DNA of 64,000 bases from Flavobacterium arcticum (GCF_003344925.1 NZ_CP031188.1:804501-868500); one strand, 5' to 3'. Positions 7,906 to 19,150 are shown, counted from the first letter of the stretch. Numbers and translations: made by a program. The notes: generated by a model from the sequence alone, not told the origin.

Positions 7906-10900
7906 TTAATTTCCGAAATTATATCGTAATGTAAACCCTGTACGAATATTTGTTAACGGATATGAAGTAGATATAACTGGCTTAGAGAACGAATGGTCGT
8001 AATAGAATATCGCCGTAAGGTTTTTACTAAACGAATAATCTGCTGTAAACTTAATCGACCATATATTTTGTCCGCCACCAAGCTGATTGTTATCATAATC
8101 TAGATAACGTACTATCGTTTCATTTTTCCTTAAAGAGAAATCTGCTTTTAGGTTTATATCACTTTTAATAGTATTTGTAGGGTTATCTGCAAGACTAGAG
8201 TTAATAGTAACATCTTTTATACGATATCCTATCCCTACTATATATTCATTTCCTTTTACCTCTGTAAGCAGGTTATTATCAAAACTCATATTAAGCGTTC
8301 TATCCTTCCTTACCTCTGCTAGTATTTTGATAGAGTTCTTCATTTCAAAATCTATTCTTATAAGCGGGTTAAACTGCTCAGTAAGGTTAATGTTAGATAT
8401 AATATATTCAGAATAGAAGTTACCTGCACCATCGTTATCCTGCCCTGACGGGTCATTGTCATACTCAAAGTTAGAACGATAGGAATTAATATTATATGAG
8501 GCTCTGTAACCGTGTTGTAACGAGAATCTTCTAAACCTGTCTTTAAAGAACTTATAACGCATAAGCCCTGTATACTTCACTACCCAGTTAGGCAGCGGTG
8601 TGTCGCGGAACGGACTCGTAGAAACTTTACCTGCATCCTGACCGGAATATGCCGCAAGGAAAGAAGGTAACAGCACGCGTTGACTATTTTTACCAAACCC
8701 TACAGGATAACCCGTATTAGCATCAGCAAAATCACTAGAGGGTTGTCCTGCATCTCCATAACGTGGAAAGTCAGTCGTTCCATAATGTTGCTCTGCCAGC
8801 CTGTTAGCAATTGTCAGCCTGTTTTCTCTCATTTGGTCAAACGCATCAGACCCATTAACATCACTTGTACTAAAGGCAGTTTTTATAAGTATTGTTGATA
8901 TCTGGAAGTTACCATAGCTATATGGCGACCTCGAATTATATACTCCATCACTTACATCATACTGCTCAGAATAATTATCTGACTTATTCTTATCTGCTGT
9001 AAGATCTATTTTTAAATCAGGAAATAAATCTATAGAAGCCGTTAAATTTAGTAATTGTGTTTTAACCTGAGTGAAATTTTGGTTATACTCTGGGTAATCT
9101 GTAAGATAACCATTCTTTGCTGCTTCATATCTTACATCTGCATCCTGACTACCTACTATAAAGCCTAATGTAGGTTTTGATGTACCCAAGAAACCAATAT
9201 TTGGCAAATAACCTGGTAATACTGTTCCGTTAGTCTCTGTATAATTTAACTGAATATTTTTCACACTCGTTACTACACCTATTAATCCATCTACAAAAAC
9301 ATTACCACCTTCGTTAGCCGATTGGTTAGATGTAATTTTCTGCCCTGGCTTTGGTGGTCCTTTAGGAGCAGTATTTTTAGCAACCTTCTTTTTCTTGCCA
9401 AGCCCTATATACTTATAAAACATATCCATATTAAAGGCAGCGTTCAACTTATGCGAGTTTGAGTTCTGTATAGTATTACCCAAATAGTAGCTAACATTAT
9501 TTTCATCTGTAACATAGGCTAATGCATCTGATGAACGTTGCCAATTGTATGTACCTGTATAGCTATATGTAGATTTTACAAACTTAAATATTGGTATCTT
9601 ATTTATAGGTAAATCATAATTAAATGTAAACTGTTGCGTGTGTGAGTTAGCCTCGCCCGTATCCCAGAAATCCTGCCACACATTATAATCATTTATAGGC
9701 ACACCATCTTCGTCAAGATAGTTTCGAACTATATTTCTTGTAGAAACCTCATAGTTAAATTTAAGTGCTTTAGTAATATTATAATTAAGACCATACTGGT
9801 AATTAAAGAAATAATTACGCCTGTATAATGGGTTTATAGGAATACCATCCACATCTACATTTCTATACTGTTGCTTACTGTATTCTCTCATGATATCAGA
9901 ACTAAACGATATATTAGTAGGAAGGTAATTAAAGTTAAAATCATTAAGTATTTTCCAATAGTCACTCTTCTTCATAAAACCAGTATTTTTAAATGGCTCT
10001 ATTGGTTTATTAGTAAATGAATAGGTATAGTCTGCTCCAACTCTAACATTTTGTTGCAATAAGTTCTCTATCTCATAATCATGATGATTTAACTGATTGT
10101 ATGAGTAAGACAAGGTAATGTTTTCAGGATCGTAAACATGTTTTTTCTGTTCTGCAGATCGCTCCTTTTTAACCCCTATAAAGTTAATACTCTTACGCTT
10201 GGTATAATCTATAGCTCTATTTCGTAAATTTTCTTTCTCGTCTTCATCTTCTGTTTCATCTATAAGTTGATCGAGTTTTATATCCTGATAAAACGGATCG
10301 TACTCTGGCGTGATAATTTCTTCTCCCACACTATAGTTAAACGGAACATTAATACCCCATTTTTTAGGAAGTAGTTTCCCAAGATTAACATTAGTTACAA
10401 TATCATATTGTTTAGAGTCTTCTCTGCTTCTCTCATTTGGACTTTGCTCTACACTACCAAAACCTATGGTACTCATACGACCTGTTGCTGATACTGTAGC
10501 AAAATCTGCAAAATTAGTATCCATATTAGCTACAGCAGCCATACCCCCTTTATTATCCATATCAGATAGGCGTAGCTCATTAAACCATACTTCTCCTCTT
10601 ACATTTCTTGCACCAATTTCCCCTGGCATATAGCCATTCTTTACTCCTAACATTAAGGTTCTTATATAACCAAAGTTAGGATTACCCTTTATACCAATAC
10701 GTATTCTATTTTCCTCATCAGCACCTGGGCTAATATCATTAAGGTTTACATATACTATACCTAGTTCATCTGGTTCAGGGGCTACATTATTAAGCACATC
10801 AATTTTTAAACTAGTAAGTGCATCAAGCGGTAGTAATATTTCATTTTCTTCTGGCCATATCTGCTCGGCTGTTCTTTCAGTTTGTCCTGTAACCTTTAAC

Positions 10901-13900
10901 CTTACCTCTACTTGATAAAAGTTATCTACAAAGTCATTACCAAAACGAAGGAAAGCTTTCATTTCATCATCTTGCAACGGACTTGTATCTGTAGGTAAAG
11001 CCTCTGCATGTAAAAACATTCTTAGCTTTTTATACTGACGCATATCTACATTTACATTCTTAAATACTGCACGAGAATCATCTGGCTCAAGCCCTCCATT
11101 GGTAGAACCATCGGCAGAATAAACACGCAAAGAAAGTGATTGCTCATTCTGATTAATAATAGCATTATTATTATACAGCTGCTCTCTTTGCACACCAGGT
11201 GGCGACACATAAGGTATAGGAGAACGTTCTCCATTTTCCTGAATATTAAGAGCTACAACATCAAACCCTGTATTTAAATCTATAGGGTCTGTCAAATCTT
11301 CATCATCGGGTTGTAAAGAATTGGTATATCTTCTCCACTCACCACGCACTAAATCTAAAGCTCCAAAACGTAATGTAATGTCACTTCTAAATCCTGTAAC
11401 AAAAATTCTCATGAAACGAATAGAACGAACACTACTAATACCTCCTACCTCTTCACGAAGTGGACCATCAATAGGTATTTTATACAATAACCATCTACCA
11501 TTTGCACTATCACCATTTGGCAACTCTACATTTGTAAACGGTCTTTCATCTACTACATAACCTTGACCAATAACAGCATTAGGACCTATCGGCACTTGAT
11601 ACCTATAATAAGCATCAATGGTATTCATGGTGTTATCTCTATTTACATCTTCTGTATCAGGTAAGGTAGTATTACCTCGATCGTTATCACCTACATCTAC
11701 TGGTGAGTTACCATCAACACCATTATAATTTTTATATCTATTAAGCACATCGCCATCAGCTCCTAAATAAAACTGATAATTATCTGCAGAGGGGTCTTGA
11801 GGGTCAAACCCTGGGAACTTAGCTGCTTCCTCTTCATCAGTAAGTCCATCAAAACCTACATCTTGTACTGCGCGGTTTCCTGTATTAGTATCAAAAGCAT
11901 ATATCAATGATTGTGATACTGGTAGATCTCCCCATACAGTACTAAACACAGGCTGAGTACCGCCTTCTCCTGGCAAGCCATTTTCATACTGCTTTCTGTT
12001 ATCCCTTAATATATCTTCAGATATTTCTCCTAGGTTAATCTCTAATGTACCTGTATTATTAATATCTGTATTTCCTGGGTTTCCATCATAGGGATCTAGC
12101 ATCCAAAACTGAATGTACTCTACATTTGTTTGTTCAAAATTAGTAGAGTTTATAGATCGCATTATACCTGCCCAGTTAGTCTCGGCTTCTGTTTCTGTAA
12201 AAGTATTTGTAGCCTGAGCTAATGGGTTGTAGTTATACGGACCACGCTCTTGCGGATAGTAACTAAGGTCTAAAGTATTTACTACTGTACTTTGTCCTAC
12301 TGCAACATCAGTATTAGGGTAAAGTTCATCATAATAAATACGTCTCGTTCTGTTAGAAGAAAGATCTGCTGGACTAACCCCGCCAGGGCGTTGGCTACTA
12401 TAAAAAATAGGATCTATGCTATACCAAGCTAGCTTGGCTCTTTTGTAACCATATTCAAGGTCATTAGTAGGTACAACACCATCGCTAAAAACGGTAACAG
12501 GTGCACTAGAAAGTGTCCAGCCCTGCGAAGAACGCATATCTATATTAGTTTGCGAACCTTCAAAATCATCTACATAAGTTGTTGCTTCACCATCAAACTG
12601 GTCTGCTTTTGATGCTCCTGGTTTTAAAACAGCAACTTCACCCCTAAAAGATAAATTAGAAGGCACATCAGTATCTACATTTGGTAATTTATTTACCAGT
12701 CGGGTAAAAAATGGTACCTCTGTAGAATAGGCTGTATTTAAACCAAAAATAGTATTATTTACAGATTCCTGACCGTAGTTTGATTTTTGAGTAAATGGTT
12801 TTTCAGACATATTAATCAAAGTAGCTCCTACTAAGAATTTTTCTGAAAACTTATGCTCAATATTAAATCCTGCAAAACGTCTTGTTTGCTGCCCAAAAGT
12901 AGAGTTATTCTCTACCGAAACATTTATAGGGGTATTAGATGCTTGCAACGAAGGGTCTAGTATTTGAACTCTACCTAATTGATAGTTTACAGTATAGTCT
13001 ACCCCTTCTACCAGCGTACGTCCTCCGGCAGTTACTACTACCGAACCTTGCGGAACATTGAATGCTCCTAGCGAAATACCATTACCGCCTGTAGATTTAA
13101 AACTTCCTTTTAACTGAAATTTATTTTTTTGACTATCTTGTTGTGCATCTGCCTGTGTACTCTTGTACATACTACGGTACACATATCGCTTTTGGTTAGC
13201 ATTAAAGGTGGTTTCATCCTCGTCATCTTGATAATTTTCTGATGGACTTGTCGCTAATTTATCGAAAAGATATTCACCAAAAGGCTCAGCAGTAGTAAAC
13301 ATTACCCGACCATACTGAGTATCTACTGTAACTCCTTGCACAAAATCAAAGAAACCATCACCACCTACTTGTGGGTCATTAGTATAATTCAATCTATCTA
13401 CATTAAATACCCGTAAAAGTGGCGTATCAGCAACATCATCTGGCAATGGCACAGCTGGGGTACCTGTTGTACCAGGCGCTGCAGTAATATAGTTTAACGG
13501 AGAAGGATCCGTATACAGGATATTAAACCTAAAATCTTCTTGTGAAAGTTGATATGCTCCTGGTATTTGATAAATATTTTTCATCATAAGATCCCAAACT
13601 GGTTCATTTACATTAACCAAGTTACTCTTAAGCATTTTTAATATCAAACTTTGTGTTGCTACAGTTTGCTGAGTATCATCAGTAGATTCGCCTACAACAG
13701 TTGCATCTACACCATCAGTACCAAACTCTCCTACTTTATATACCTCACCACCCATAGTATATTCATAAGCAACGGCAAGCACTTCATCATTATTCAACCT
13801 TTGATTAAGCGATATATACCCCAACTGTGCATTATAAGTATATTCACTTGAAGATAATTTTCGAGCATTTTCTAATTTAGAGTAATCTCTACCTTCACTA

Positions 13901-15222
13901 GCATCAAGCCCATTTGTAAAGCTCGAGTTAGATACGGTAACTATTTCCCTTATACTTGGCGCAAGCCAACCACCACCCGAAGCTATTACCTCTGGGTTTA
14001 ATTTATTGTTTTCGTTATCTGGAGGAAGGTTAAACTGTGAACCGTTATTAAAAAATCCTGAAGTAGTAAAACCTATAGCCTCGCTTGTATAGTCTTCTCC
14101 AGTATTACCGTTAACTGTAAATCTAGTAAGCTGCGATTCTCCTAAATCCTGAATTGCTATAATATTCCTTGAGTTATTCTCAGTAGCATTTATTCTATTT
14201 TGTCTATTGGTTACCCATAACTCAATACGCGTTATTTGTACCCTACTACTTATTAGAGGGTAACTCCTCATAGCATAGTCATACTGATTTCTGAAATATT
14301 GCGAAAGGAAAAAGTGCCTATCGCTATCATAGTCAAGAGCAAAAATCTCAAAATCTTGTATTGTACCACCGCCTTCGGCTGTTACTGTTTTAGTTTGTGA
14401 TTTTTGTTCAGAGAATATCCCTGTAAAAGTTGTTTTACCAAATTGAAGTTGCATTTTTACCCCGAATAGGCTTTGCGCACCTCTTATCAATGAGTTTGAT
14501 AACGGGAAACTCACATTACCTACTTCTATTTTCTGAATAATATCATCTTCCGTAGGTGTATATTCTAGTTTAATAAGATTTTGAAAAGCAAAAGTAGATT
14601 CGGTATCATAATTAGCTGTTACGGCTAATTTTGTACCTACTTTACCCTGTAGGCTCATGCTTATACGTTGATCAAAATCAAAAGTAAAAGTTTTTCTATT
14701 TCTTGGCGACAACGAAGGGTTGTCTTGTTTAGTAAGACGAACACCAAGATCCATCTCTACAGAACCTTGTGGTTTTACATCAATAGTATTACCTCCAAAA
14801 ATAGTTTCAAAAAAGCTAGAGTTTACATAGTAACGGGGTAGTAAATTTTTCTGTTCTTCCTCAGTACCTTTACCATCTATAGCTTTCGATTTTTCTTGGT
14901 AGTATTCGCGCATTGACTCCCTAAGCACCAATTCGTCATACTGCTCTGGAGTAAGTATAATAGGGTGCGTTATATTAAAACCTTCAAACTTACTAGTATA
15001 TATATAACGATTAGTTACAGGATCATAAGTATATGCGTCTACAATACTTCTAGGGTTATCAATCTCTATCTTACCCGTATTATAACCTTTTATAGTATCG
15101 CGTGCCGCCTGCTCCTCTTCTTCGGTTATTTGTGCCTGTAATGCTACGCCAAAAAACATAAATATTGCAGAAAGCGTATATCTTAAATTATTATAGAATT
15201 TTTTAGAGTATTCTGTTTTCAA
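7906..15222 (-). CDS. sprA: SprA/Sov type IX secretion outer-membrane translocon protein
   Basis: At 2438 residues this is the largest gene in the window and matches SprA, the outer-membrane beta-barrel that forms the translocation pore of the type IX secretion system and is required for gliding and for export of adhesins and enzymes. The known Flavobacterium johnsoniae protein is of very similar length (about 2400 residues). The N-terminus has a signal peptide ending near VALQA-QI. Long runs of amphipathic beta-strand pattern follow, ending with an aromatic-terminated strand FTLRYNFGN. The only plausible start that keeps the signal peptide is a TTG at 15220-15222, three bases after the ruvA stop; the first ATG, at residue 22, would cut the signal peptide. 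A T9SS-sorted protein occurs at 54488. Confidence 0.96.
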   Translation of the reverse strand: MKTEYSKKFYNNLRYTLSAIFMFFGVALQAQITEEEEQAARDTIKGYNTGKIEIDNPRSIVDAYTYDPVTNRYIYTSKFEGFNITHPIILTPEQYDELVLRESMREYYQEKSKAIDGKGTEEEQKNLLPRYYVNSSFFETIFGGNTIDVKPQGSVEMDLGVRLTKQDNPSLSPRNRKTFTFDFDQRISMSLQGKVGTKLAVTANYDTESTFAFQNLIKLEYTPTEDDIIQKIEVGNVSFPLSNSLIRGAQSLFGVKMQLQFGKTTFTGIFSEQKSQTKTVTAEGGGTIQDFEIFALDYDSDRHFFLSQYFRNQYDYAMRSYPLISSRVQITRIELWVTNRQNRINATENNSRNIIAIQDLGESQLTRFTVNGNTGEDYTSEAIGFTTSGFFNNGSQFNLPPDNENNKLNPEVIASGGGWLAPSIREIVTVSNSSFTNGLDASEGRDYSKLENARKLSSSEYTYNAQLGYISLNQRLNNDEVLAVAYEYTMGGEVYKVGEFGTDGVDATVVGESTDDTQQTVATQSLILKMLKSNLVNVNEPVWDLMMKNIYQIPGAYQLSQEDFRFNILYTDPSPLNYITAAPGTTGTPAVPLPDDVADTPLLRVFNVDRLNYTNDPQVGGDGFFDFVQGVTVDTQYGRVMFTTAEPFGEYLFDKLATSPSENYQDDEDETTFNANQKRYVYRSMYKSTQADAQQDSQKNKFQLKGSFKSTGGNGISLGAFNVPQGSVVVTAGGRTLVEGVDYTVNYQLGRVQILDPSLQASNTPINVSVENNSTFGQQTRRFAGFNIEHKFSEKFLVGATLINMSEKPFTQKSNYGQESVNNTIFGLNTAYSTEVPFFTRLVNKLPNVDTDVPSNLSFRGEVAVLKPGASKADQFDGEATTYVDDFEGSQTNIDMRSSQGWTLSSAPVTVFSDGVVPTNDLEYGYKRAKLAWYSIDPIFYSSQRPGGVSPADLSSNRTRRIYYDELYPNTDVAVGQSTVVNTLDLSYYPQERGPYNYNPLAQATNTFTETEAETNWAGIMRSINSTNFEQTNVEYIQFWMLDPYDGNPGNTDINNTGTLEINLGEISEDILRDNRKQYENGLPGEGGTQPVFSTVWGDLPVSQSLIYAFDTNTGNRAVQDVGFDGLTDEEEAAKFPGFDPQDPSADNYQFYLGADGDVLNRYKNYNGVDGNSPVDVGDNDRGNTTLPDTEDVNRDNTMNTIDAYYRYQVPIGPNAVIGQGYVVDERPFTNVELPNGDSANGRWLLYKIPIDGPLREEVGGISSVRSIRFMRIFVTGFRSDITLRFGALDLVRGEWRRYTNSLQPDDEDLTDPIDLNTGFDVVALNIQENGERSPIPYVSPPGVQREQLYNNNAIINQNEQSLSLRVYSADGSTNGGLEPDDSRAVFKNVNVDMRQYKKLRMFLHAEALPTDTSPLQDDEMKAFLRFGNDFVDNFYQVEVRLKVTGQTERTAEQIWPEENEILLPLDALTSLKIDVLNNVAPEPDELGIVYVNLNDISPGADEENRIRIGIKGNPNFGYIRTLMLGVKNGYMPGEIGARNVRGEVWFNELRLSDMDNKGGMAAVANMDTNFADFATVSATGRMSTIGFGSVEQSPNERSREDSKQYDIVTNVNLGKLLPKKWGINVPFNYSVGEEIITPEYDPFYQDIKLDQLIDETEDEDEKENLRNRAIDYTKRKSINFIGVKKERSAEQKKHVYDPENITLSYSYNQLNHHDYEIENLLQQNVRVGADYTYSFTNKPIEPFKNTGFMKKSDYWKILNDFNFNYLPTNISFSSDIMREYSKQQYRNVDVDGIPINPLYRRNYFFNYQYGLNYNITKALKFNYEVSTRNIVRNYLDEDGVPINDYNVWQDFWDTGEANSHTQQFTFNYDLPINKIPIFKFVKSTYSYTGTYNWQRSSDALAYVTDENNVSYYLGNTIQNSNSHKLNAAFNMDMFYKYIGLGKKKKVAKNTAPKGPPKPGQKITSNQSANEGGNVFVDGLIGVVTSVKNIQLNYTETNGTVLPGYLPNIGFLGTSKPTLGFIVGSQDADVRYEAAKNGYLTDYPEYNQNFTQVKTQLLNLTASIDLFPDLKIDLTADKNKSDNYSEQYDVSDGVYNSRSPYSYGNFQISTILIKTAFSTSDVNGSDAFDQMRENRLTIANRLAEQHYGTTDFPRYGDAGQPSSDFADANTGYPVGFGKNSQRVLLPSFLAAYSGQDAGKVSTSPFRDTPLPNWVVKYTGLMRYKFFKDRFRRFSLQHGYRASYNINSYRSNFEYDNDPSGQDNDGAGNFYSEYIISNINLTEQFNPLIRIDFEMKNSIKILAEVRKDRTLNMSFDNNLLTEVKGNEYIVGIGYRIKDVTINSSLADNPTNTIKSDINLKADFSLRKNETIVRYLDYDNNQLGGGQNIWSIKFTADYSFSKNLTAIFYYDHSFSKPVISTSYPLTNIRTGFTLRYNFGN

Positions 15223-15225
15223 GGA

Positions 15226-15807
15226 TTATAAATTTTTTAATGCTTGTTTTATAATTGTCTCCACATTAGCTTCTGGTGTCTCTTTAACAATTCGCTCCAC
15301 CGCCTTTTCTGCTAATTTTTTGTTAAAGCCTAACACCTCTAAGGCAGATAACGCTTCATCTTTATTTGTATTGTAACCTGCAACAGAAACTTCCTCTAAA
15401 TCATATAGTTTTAACACTTTATCCTTTAAATCAAGTATCACTCGCTGAGCAGTTTTTGCACCTATGCCTTTTATAGACTGTATAGTAGCAACATCGCCTG
15501 TACCAATCGCATTTATTATTTGCTTAGGGTCTAATGACGAAAGCATTGTTCTTGCTATACTAGCCCCTACCCCAGACACAGATAGCAGCATCTTAAAAAG
15601 TTCTCGTTCTGCTTTTTCTACAAAACCAAAAAGAGTGTGTGCATCTTCTTTAACCTGAAGAAAAATATACAGTTTTATATTTTCTGAATCAGGCAATAAA
15701 GAAAAGGTATGCAATGATATATTTACCTGATAACCCACGCCATTACATTCTATTACCACTTCTGTAGGTAGTTTTTCTACCAGTTTTCCCTGAAGGTGTG
15801 CTATCAT
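15226..15807 (-). CDS. ruvA: Holliday junction branch migration subunit RuvA
   Basis: RuvA binds four-way junctions and loads RuvB. The 193-residue protein has the N-terminal OB fold (about 1-62: MIAHLQGKLVEKLPTEVVIE), two helix-hairpin-helix motifs (GVGASIARTMLSSL and IKGIGAKTAQRVILDLK) and the C-terminal RuvB-binding domain ending in AVERIVKE and ALKNL. It is directly followed by sprA. ruvB (19682) and ruvC (63625) are elsewhere in the window, so the three genes are not one operon here. Confidence 0.97.
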   Translation of the reverse strand: MIAHLQGKLVEKLPTEVVIECNGVGYQVNISLHTFSLLPDSENIKLYIFLQVKEDAHTLFGFVEKAERELFKMLLSVSGVGASIARTMLSSLDPKQIINAIGTGDVATIQSIKGIGAKTAQRVILDLKDKVLKLYDLEEVSVAGYNTNKDEALSALEVLGFNKKLAEKAVERIVKETPEANVETIIKQALKNL

Positions 15808-15859
15808 ATCTACTTCTTAAAGTTTTCCAAAAATACTAAAATTCTTTAATCCTGTACTA

Positions 15860-18163
15860 TTATCTTAATTTAGTTGACTTTAGGCGTCTTTCTTTCTCTT
15901 GTGCATCTACAACTGCTACTGCCGACATGTTTACCATTTCCTCTACACTAGCGCCTAATTGAAATATATGTACAGGCTTATCCATACCCAACATAATAGG
16001 TCCTATAGAAACTACTTTATCAAGTTCTTTTAGTAGCTTATACGTTATATTAGCCGCCTCAAGATTAGGAAATATAAGCGTATTTACTTTTTTACCTGCT
16101 AATTTAGAGAACGGAAATTTATCTTTAAGCATTTCAGGATTCATAGCAAAATCTGCCTGTACCTCTCCATCAACTATAAGATCAGGGTGATTTTTATGTA
16201 AAAAAGCCACCGCCTCACGCACCTTATTAGCACTTTTATTTAATGACGATCCGAAGTTAGAAAAAGACACCATTGCTAGCACAGGCTCCATACCAAACAT
16301 CCTTACAGTACGTGCAGTCATCAATGCTATTTTAGCAAGATCATCAGCAGTAGGTTCTGGATTAATAGCTGTATCTGACAAGAATATTGGTCCTCGTTTG
16401 GTCATCATCATATTGGTTGTCGCTACACGTGTTACACCAGGTGCTTTTCCTATAAGTTGCATAACTGGTTTTACAACCGTAGGATAACTCCTTGAATATC
16501 CTGTAACCAAAGCATCGGCTTCGCCTTCATTAACCATCATTGCCGCAAAATAGTTACGCTCACGCATCCATTTTTGAGCTTCAAACTGGGTTAATCCTCT
16601 ACGTTGTCTTGATCTCCAAAAAACCTCACCATAATGCTCACGTCTTATTTTTTCTTCATCAGTTTTAGGGTCTATAATAGTAATACCACTATCAGTAGCA
16701 TCAAAGTCGATTTCTTTCATCAACTCTTCTATAATCTCCTTATTACCTAAAAGTATAGGTATACCTATTCGCTCTTCATGTACTATCTGCGCTGCTTTTA
16801 ATACATCCAAGTGGTCAGCTTCTGCAAAAACAATACGCTTAGGGTCAGTCTTAGCCCTATTAGTAAGTAAACGTATCATTTTATTATCATTTCCTAATCG
16901 CTCTAAAAGCTCTTCGGTATATTTTCCCCAATCATTTATTGGGTTTTTTGCTACTCCACTCTCCATAGCTGCTTTTGCTACAGCAGGTGGCACAACAGCA
17001 ATAAGCCTAGGGTCAAATGGTTTCGGAATAATATAATCTCTACCAAAATTTAATTTCGTTTCACCATAAGCAATATTCACCTGCTCTGGAACAGGAGCTT
17101 TAGCAAGCTCTGCAAGTGCTACTACAGCAGCCATTTTCATAGCTTCGTTAATTTTAGAAGCTCTTACATCTAGCGCACCGCGAAATATATATGGAAAACC
17201 TAATACATTATTCACCTGATTAGGATAATCTGATCTACCTGTTGCCATAATAACATCATCGCGTGTCGCTATTGCTAGATTATAATCTATCTCAGACACA
17301 GGATTTGCCATAGCAAACACAATAGGATCATTACTCATGCTCAAGAGCATTTCAGGTGTAAGTATATTACCTACCGAAAGCCCTAAAAACACATCGGCTC
17401 CTTTTATAGCTCCTTCAAGCAATAATGGCTCGACATCTTTAGCATATTTTTGTTGTAATACAGAAAGATCAGTACGACTCTTTATAAGCATACCATCTTT
17501 ATCAAACATTATGATGTTTTCTAATTTTACACCCAGTAATAAATAAAGATTAACACACGCCATTGCTGCCGAACCAGCCCCTGACACTACCACCTTTACT
17601 TCATCTATCTTTTTACCAGCAAGCTCTATCGCATTTAGTAGTGCTGCCGAAGATATAATTGCTGTACCGTGTTGGTCATCATGCATTACAGGTATATCAA
17701 GCTCTTCTACCAATCTTCTTTCTATTTCAAAAGATTCTGGGGCTTTAATATCTTCAAGGTTAATCCCTCCAAATGTAGGTGCTATATTTTTTACTGTTTC
17801 TACAAATTTGTCTATGTCTTTTGTATCAACTTCAATATCAAAAACATCAATATCAGAAAAAATCTTAAAAAGAAGCCCTTTTCCTTCCATTACTGGTTTT
17901 GATGCTTCAGGACCTATATCGCCAAGCCCCAAAACAGCCGTACCATTAGATATTACAGCTACAAGATTACCTTTAGCAGTATATTTATATACGTTATTTA
18001 CATCTTTAGCTATTTCCAAGCAAGGCTCTGCAACACCCGGAGAGTATGCTAACGCCAAGTCGCGCTGTGTAGCATATTTTTTTGTAGGTACTACCTGTAT
18101 TTTACCTGGTTGCGGTTTAGCATGGTATAATAATGCTTCTCTGCGTTTACTATAATGGTTCAT
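15860..18163 (-). CDS. maeB: NADP-dependent malic enzyme with phosphotransacetylase-like domain
   Basis: A 767-residue MaeB-type protein that decarboxylates malate to pyruvate. Residues 1-420 form the malic enzyme part: LALAYSPGVAEPC at 36-48, MEGKGLLFK (catalytic lysine K95) at 92-100, and a Rossmann motif VVSGAGSAAMA near 193. Residues 430-760 resemble phosphate acetyltransferase; in this family that domain is regulatory and does not carry the main activity. The malic part contains the acidic metal ligands in IFSDIDVFDIE. It is separated from ruvA by 52 bases. Confidence 0.96.
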   Translation of the reverse strand: MNHYSKRREALLYHAKPQPGKIQVVPTKKYATQRDLALAYSPGVAEPCLEIAKDVNNVYKYTAKGNLVAVISNGTAVLGLGDIGPEASKPVMEGKGLLFKIFSDIDVFDIEVDTKDIDKFVETVKNIAPTFGGINLEDIKAPESFEIERRLVEELDIPVMHDDQHGTAIISSAALLNAIELAGKKIDEVKVVVSGAGSAAMACVNLYLLLGVKLENIIMFDKDGMLIKSRTDLSVLQQKYAKDVEPLLLEGAIKGADVFLGLSVGNILTPEMLLSMSNDPIVFAMANPVSEIDYNLAIATRDDVIMATGRSDYPNQVNNVLGFPYIFRGALDVRASKINEAMKMAAVVALAELAKAPVPEQVNIAYGETKLNFGRDYIIPKPFDPRLIAVVPPAVAKAAMESGVAKNPINDWGKYTEELLERLGNDNKMIRLLTNRAKTDPKRIVFAEADHLDVLKAAQIVHEERIGIPILLGNKEIIEELMKEIDFDATDSGITIIDPKTDEEKIRREHYGEVFWRSRQRRGLTQFEAQKWMRERNYFAAMMVNEGEADALVTGYSRSYPTVVKPVMQLIGKAPGVTRVATTNMMMTKRGPIFLSDTAINPEPTADDLAKIALMTARTVRMFGMEPVLAMVSFSNFGSSLNKSANKVREAVAFLHKNHPDLIVDGEVQADFAMNPEMLKDKFPFSKLAGKKVNTLIFPNLEAANITYKLLKELDKVVSIGPIMLGMDKPVHIFQLGASVEEMVNMSAVAVVDAQEKERRLKSTKLR

Positions 18164-18186
18164 TGATTCAAATTTTACTCGACTTA

Positions 18187-18194
18187 CAAAGGTA
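18187..18194 (-). promoter_or_regulatory. Possible -7 promoter element of maeB
   Basis: Minus-strand TACCTTTG matches TAnnTTTG and lies 23 bases before the maeB ATG. No TTG is found at the expected upstream distance. Support is limited to this one element. Confidence 0.35.
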
Positions 18195-18226
18195 ACCTTA
18201 TGTGGTAAATTTAGAAATTTTTAACA

Positions 18227-19150
18227 CTATTCTTTTAAGAAGTTTATGTTGCGGTTTAGTCCTTGAAACTTTGTCCTTTTTACTGCCGAATTTTTAAATA
18301 CAGCCCGAAAAGTATCCTCTGTAATTTCTTCCCAATCTTTTTTTGTCATTGATAGTAAATCGGGGTGCGGATTAAAAAGCGGCTCATTATGCGATTTAGA
18401 AAAGCGATTCCAAGGGCACACGTCTTGACACACATCGCAACCAAAAGCCCAATCATCAAATTTACCCTTCATAGAATCGGGTAAATTGTCTTTTAATTCA
18501 ATAGTAAAATAAGATATGCACTTACTACCATCTACTACATACGGTTCAACAATAGCTTGCGTGGGGCAAGCATCTATACACGCTGTACACGTACCACAAT
18601 GATCAGTAGTAGCAGTATCATACTCTAGTTCAATATCTACAATCAATTCCGCTATAAAAAAGAAAGACCCTACTTGTTTACTAAGTAAATTGCTATGTTT
18701 GCCCATCCAGCCAAGTCCGCTTTTGGCAGCCCAAGCCTTATCTAATACAGGTGCCGAATCCACAAAAGCTCTACCGCCTACTCCGCCAATGGTTTCCTGC
18801 ATGGAGTATAATAATTCTTTTAGCCTGTGTTTTATTACAAAATGATAATCCTGCCCATAAGCATACTTGGAAATTTTGTAACTGTCGTCAACTTGAGTTG
18901 CATCAGGATAATAATTCAATAATAACGATATAACACTTTTAGCACCATCTACAAGCAAGGTTGGGTCAAGTCGCTTATCGAAATGATTTTCCATATACTG
19001 CATCTGCCCATTCTTGTTTTCATTAAGCCACTTTTCTAGTCGAGGTGCCTCTTTTTCAAGAAAACCAGCTTTAGATATACCACAAGACAAAAACCCGAGG
19101 CGTTTGGCTTCGGATTTTATAAAATCAGTATATTTTTTTTTAGAGTTCAG
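18227..19150 (-). CDS. queG: Epoxyqueuosine reductase, apparent CTG start
   Basis: QueG is the cobalamin- and iron-sulfur-dependent enzyme that makes queuosine from epoxyqueuosine in tRNA. Two ferredoxin-type motifs are visible, [16 protein letters not shown] and [13 protein letters not shown]. The first familiar start-like codon is a TTG at 19088-19090, but the frame is open further upstream and encodes [20 protein letters not shown], the conserved beginning of the family. No ATG or GTG exists in that stretch: the upstream in-frame stop is a TAG at about 19178, and the best-placed start is CTG at 19148-19150, giving 307 residues, the usual length. The CTG lies 11 bases after the stop of the preceding gene. 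A short form from the TTG would lose conserved residues. Confidence 0.93.
   Translation of the reverse strand: MNSKKKYTDFIKSEAKRLGFLSCGISKAGFLEKEAPRLEKWLNENKNGQMQYMENHFDKRLDPTLLVDGAKSVISLLLNYYPDATQVDDSYKISKYAYGQDYHFVIKHRLKELLYSMQETIGGVGGRAFVDSAPVLDKAWAAKSGLGWMGKHSNLLSKQVGSFFFIAELIVDIELEYDTATTDHCGTCTACIDACPTQAIVEPYVVDGSKCISYFTIELKDNLPDSMKGKFDDWAFGCDVCQDVCPWNRFSKSHNEPLFNPHPDLLSMTKKDWEEITEDTFRAVFKNSAVKRTKFQGLNRNINFLKE

Noticed and set aside
19133..19141. Frameshift in the nine-A run as explanation for the missing queG start
   Set aside because: The two other frames upstream of the run also lack ATG and reach stops at once, so a one- or two-base indel would not create a start. A substitution error in the CTG remains possible.
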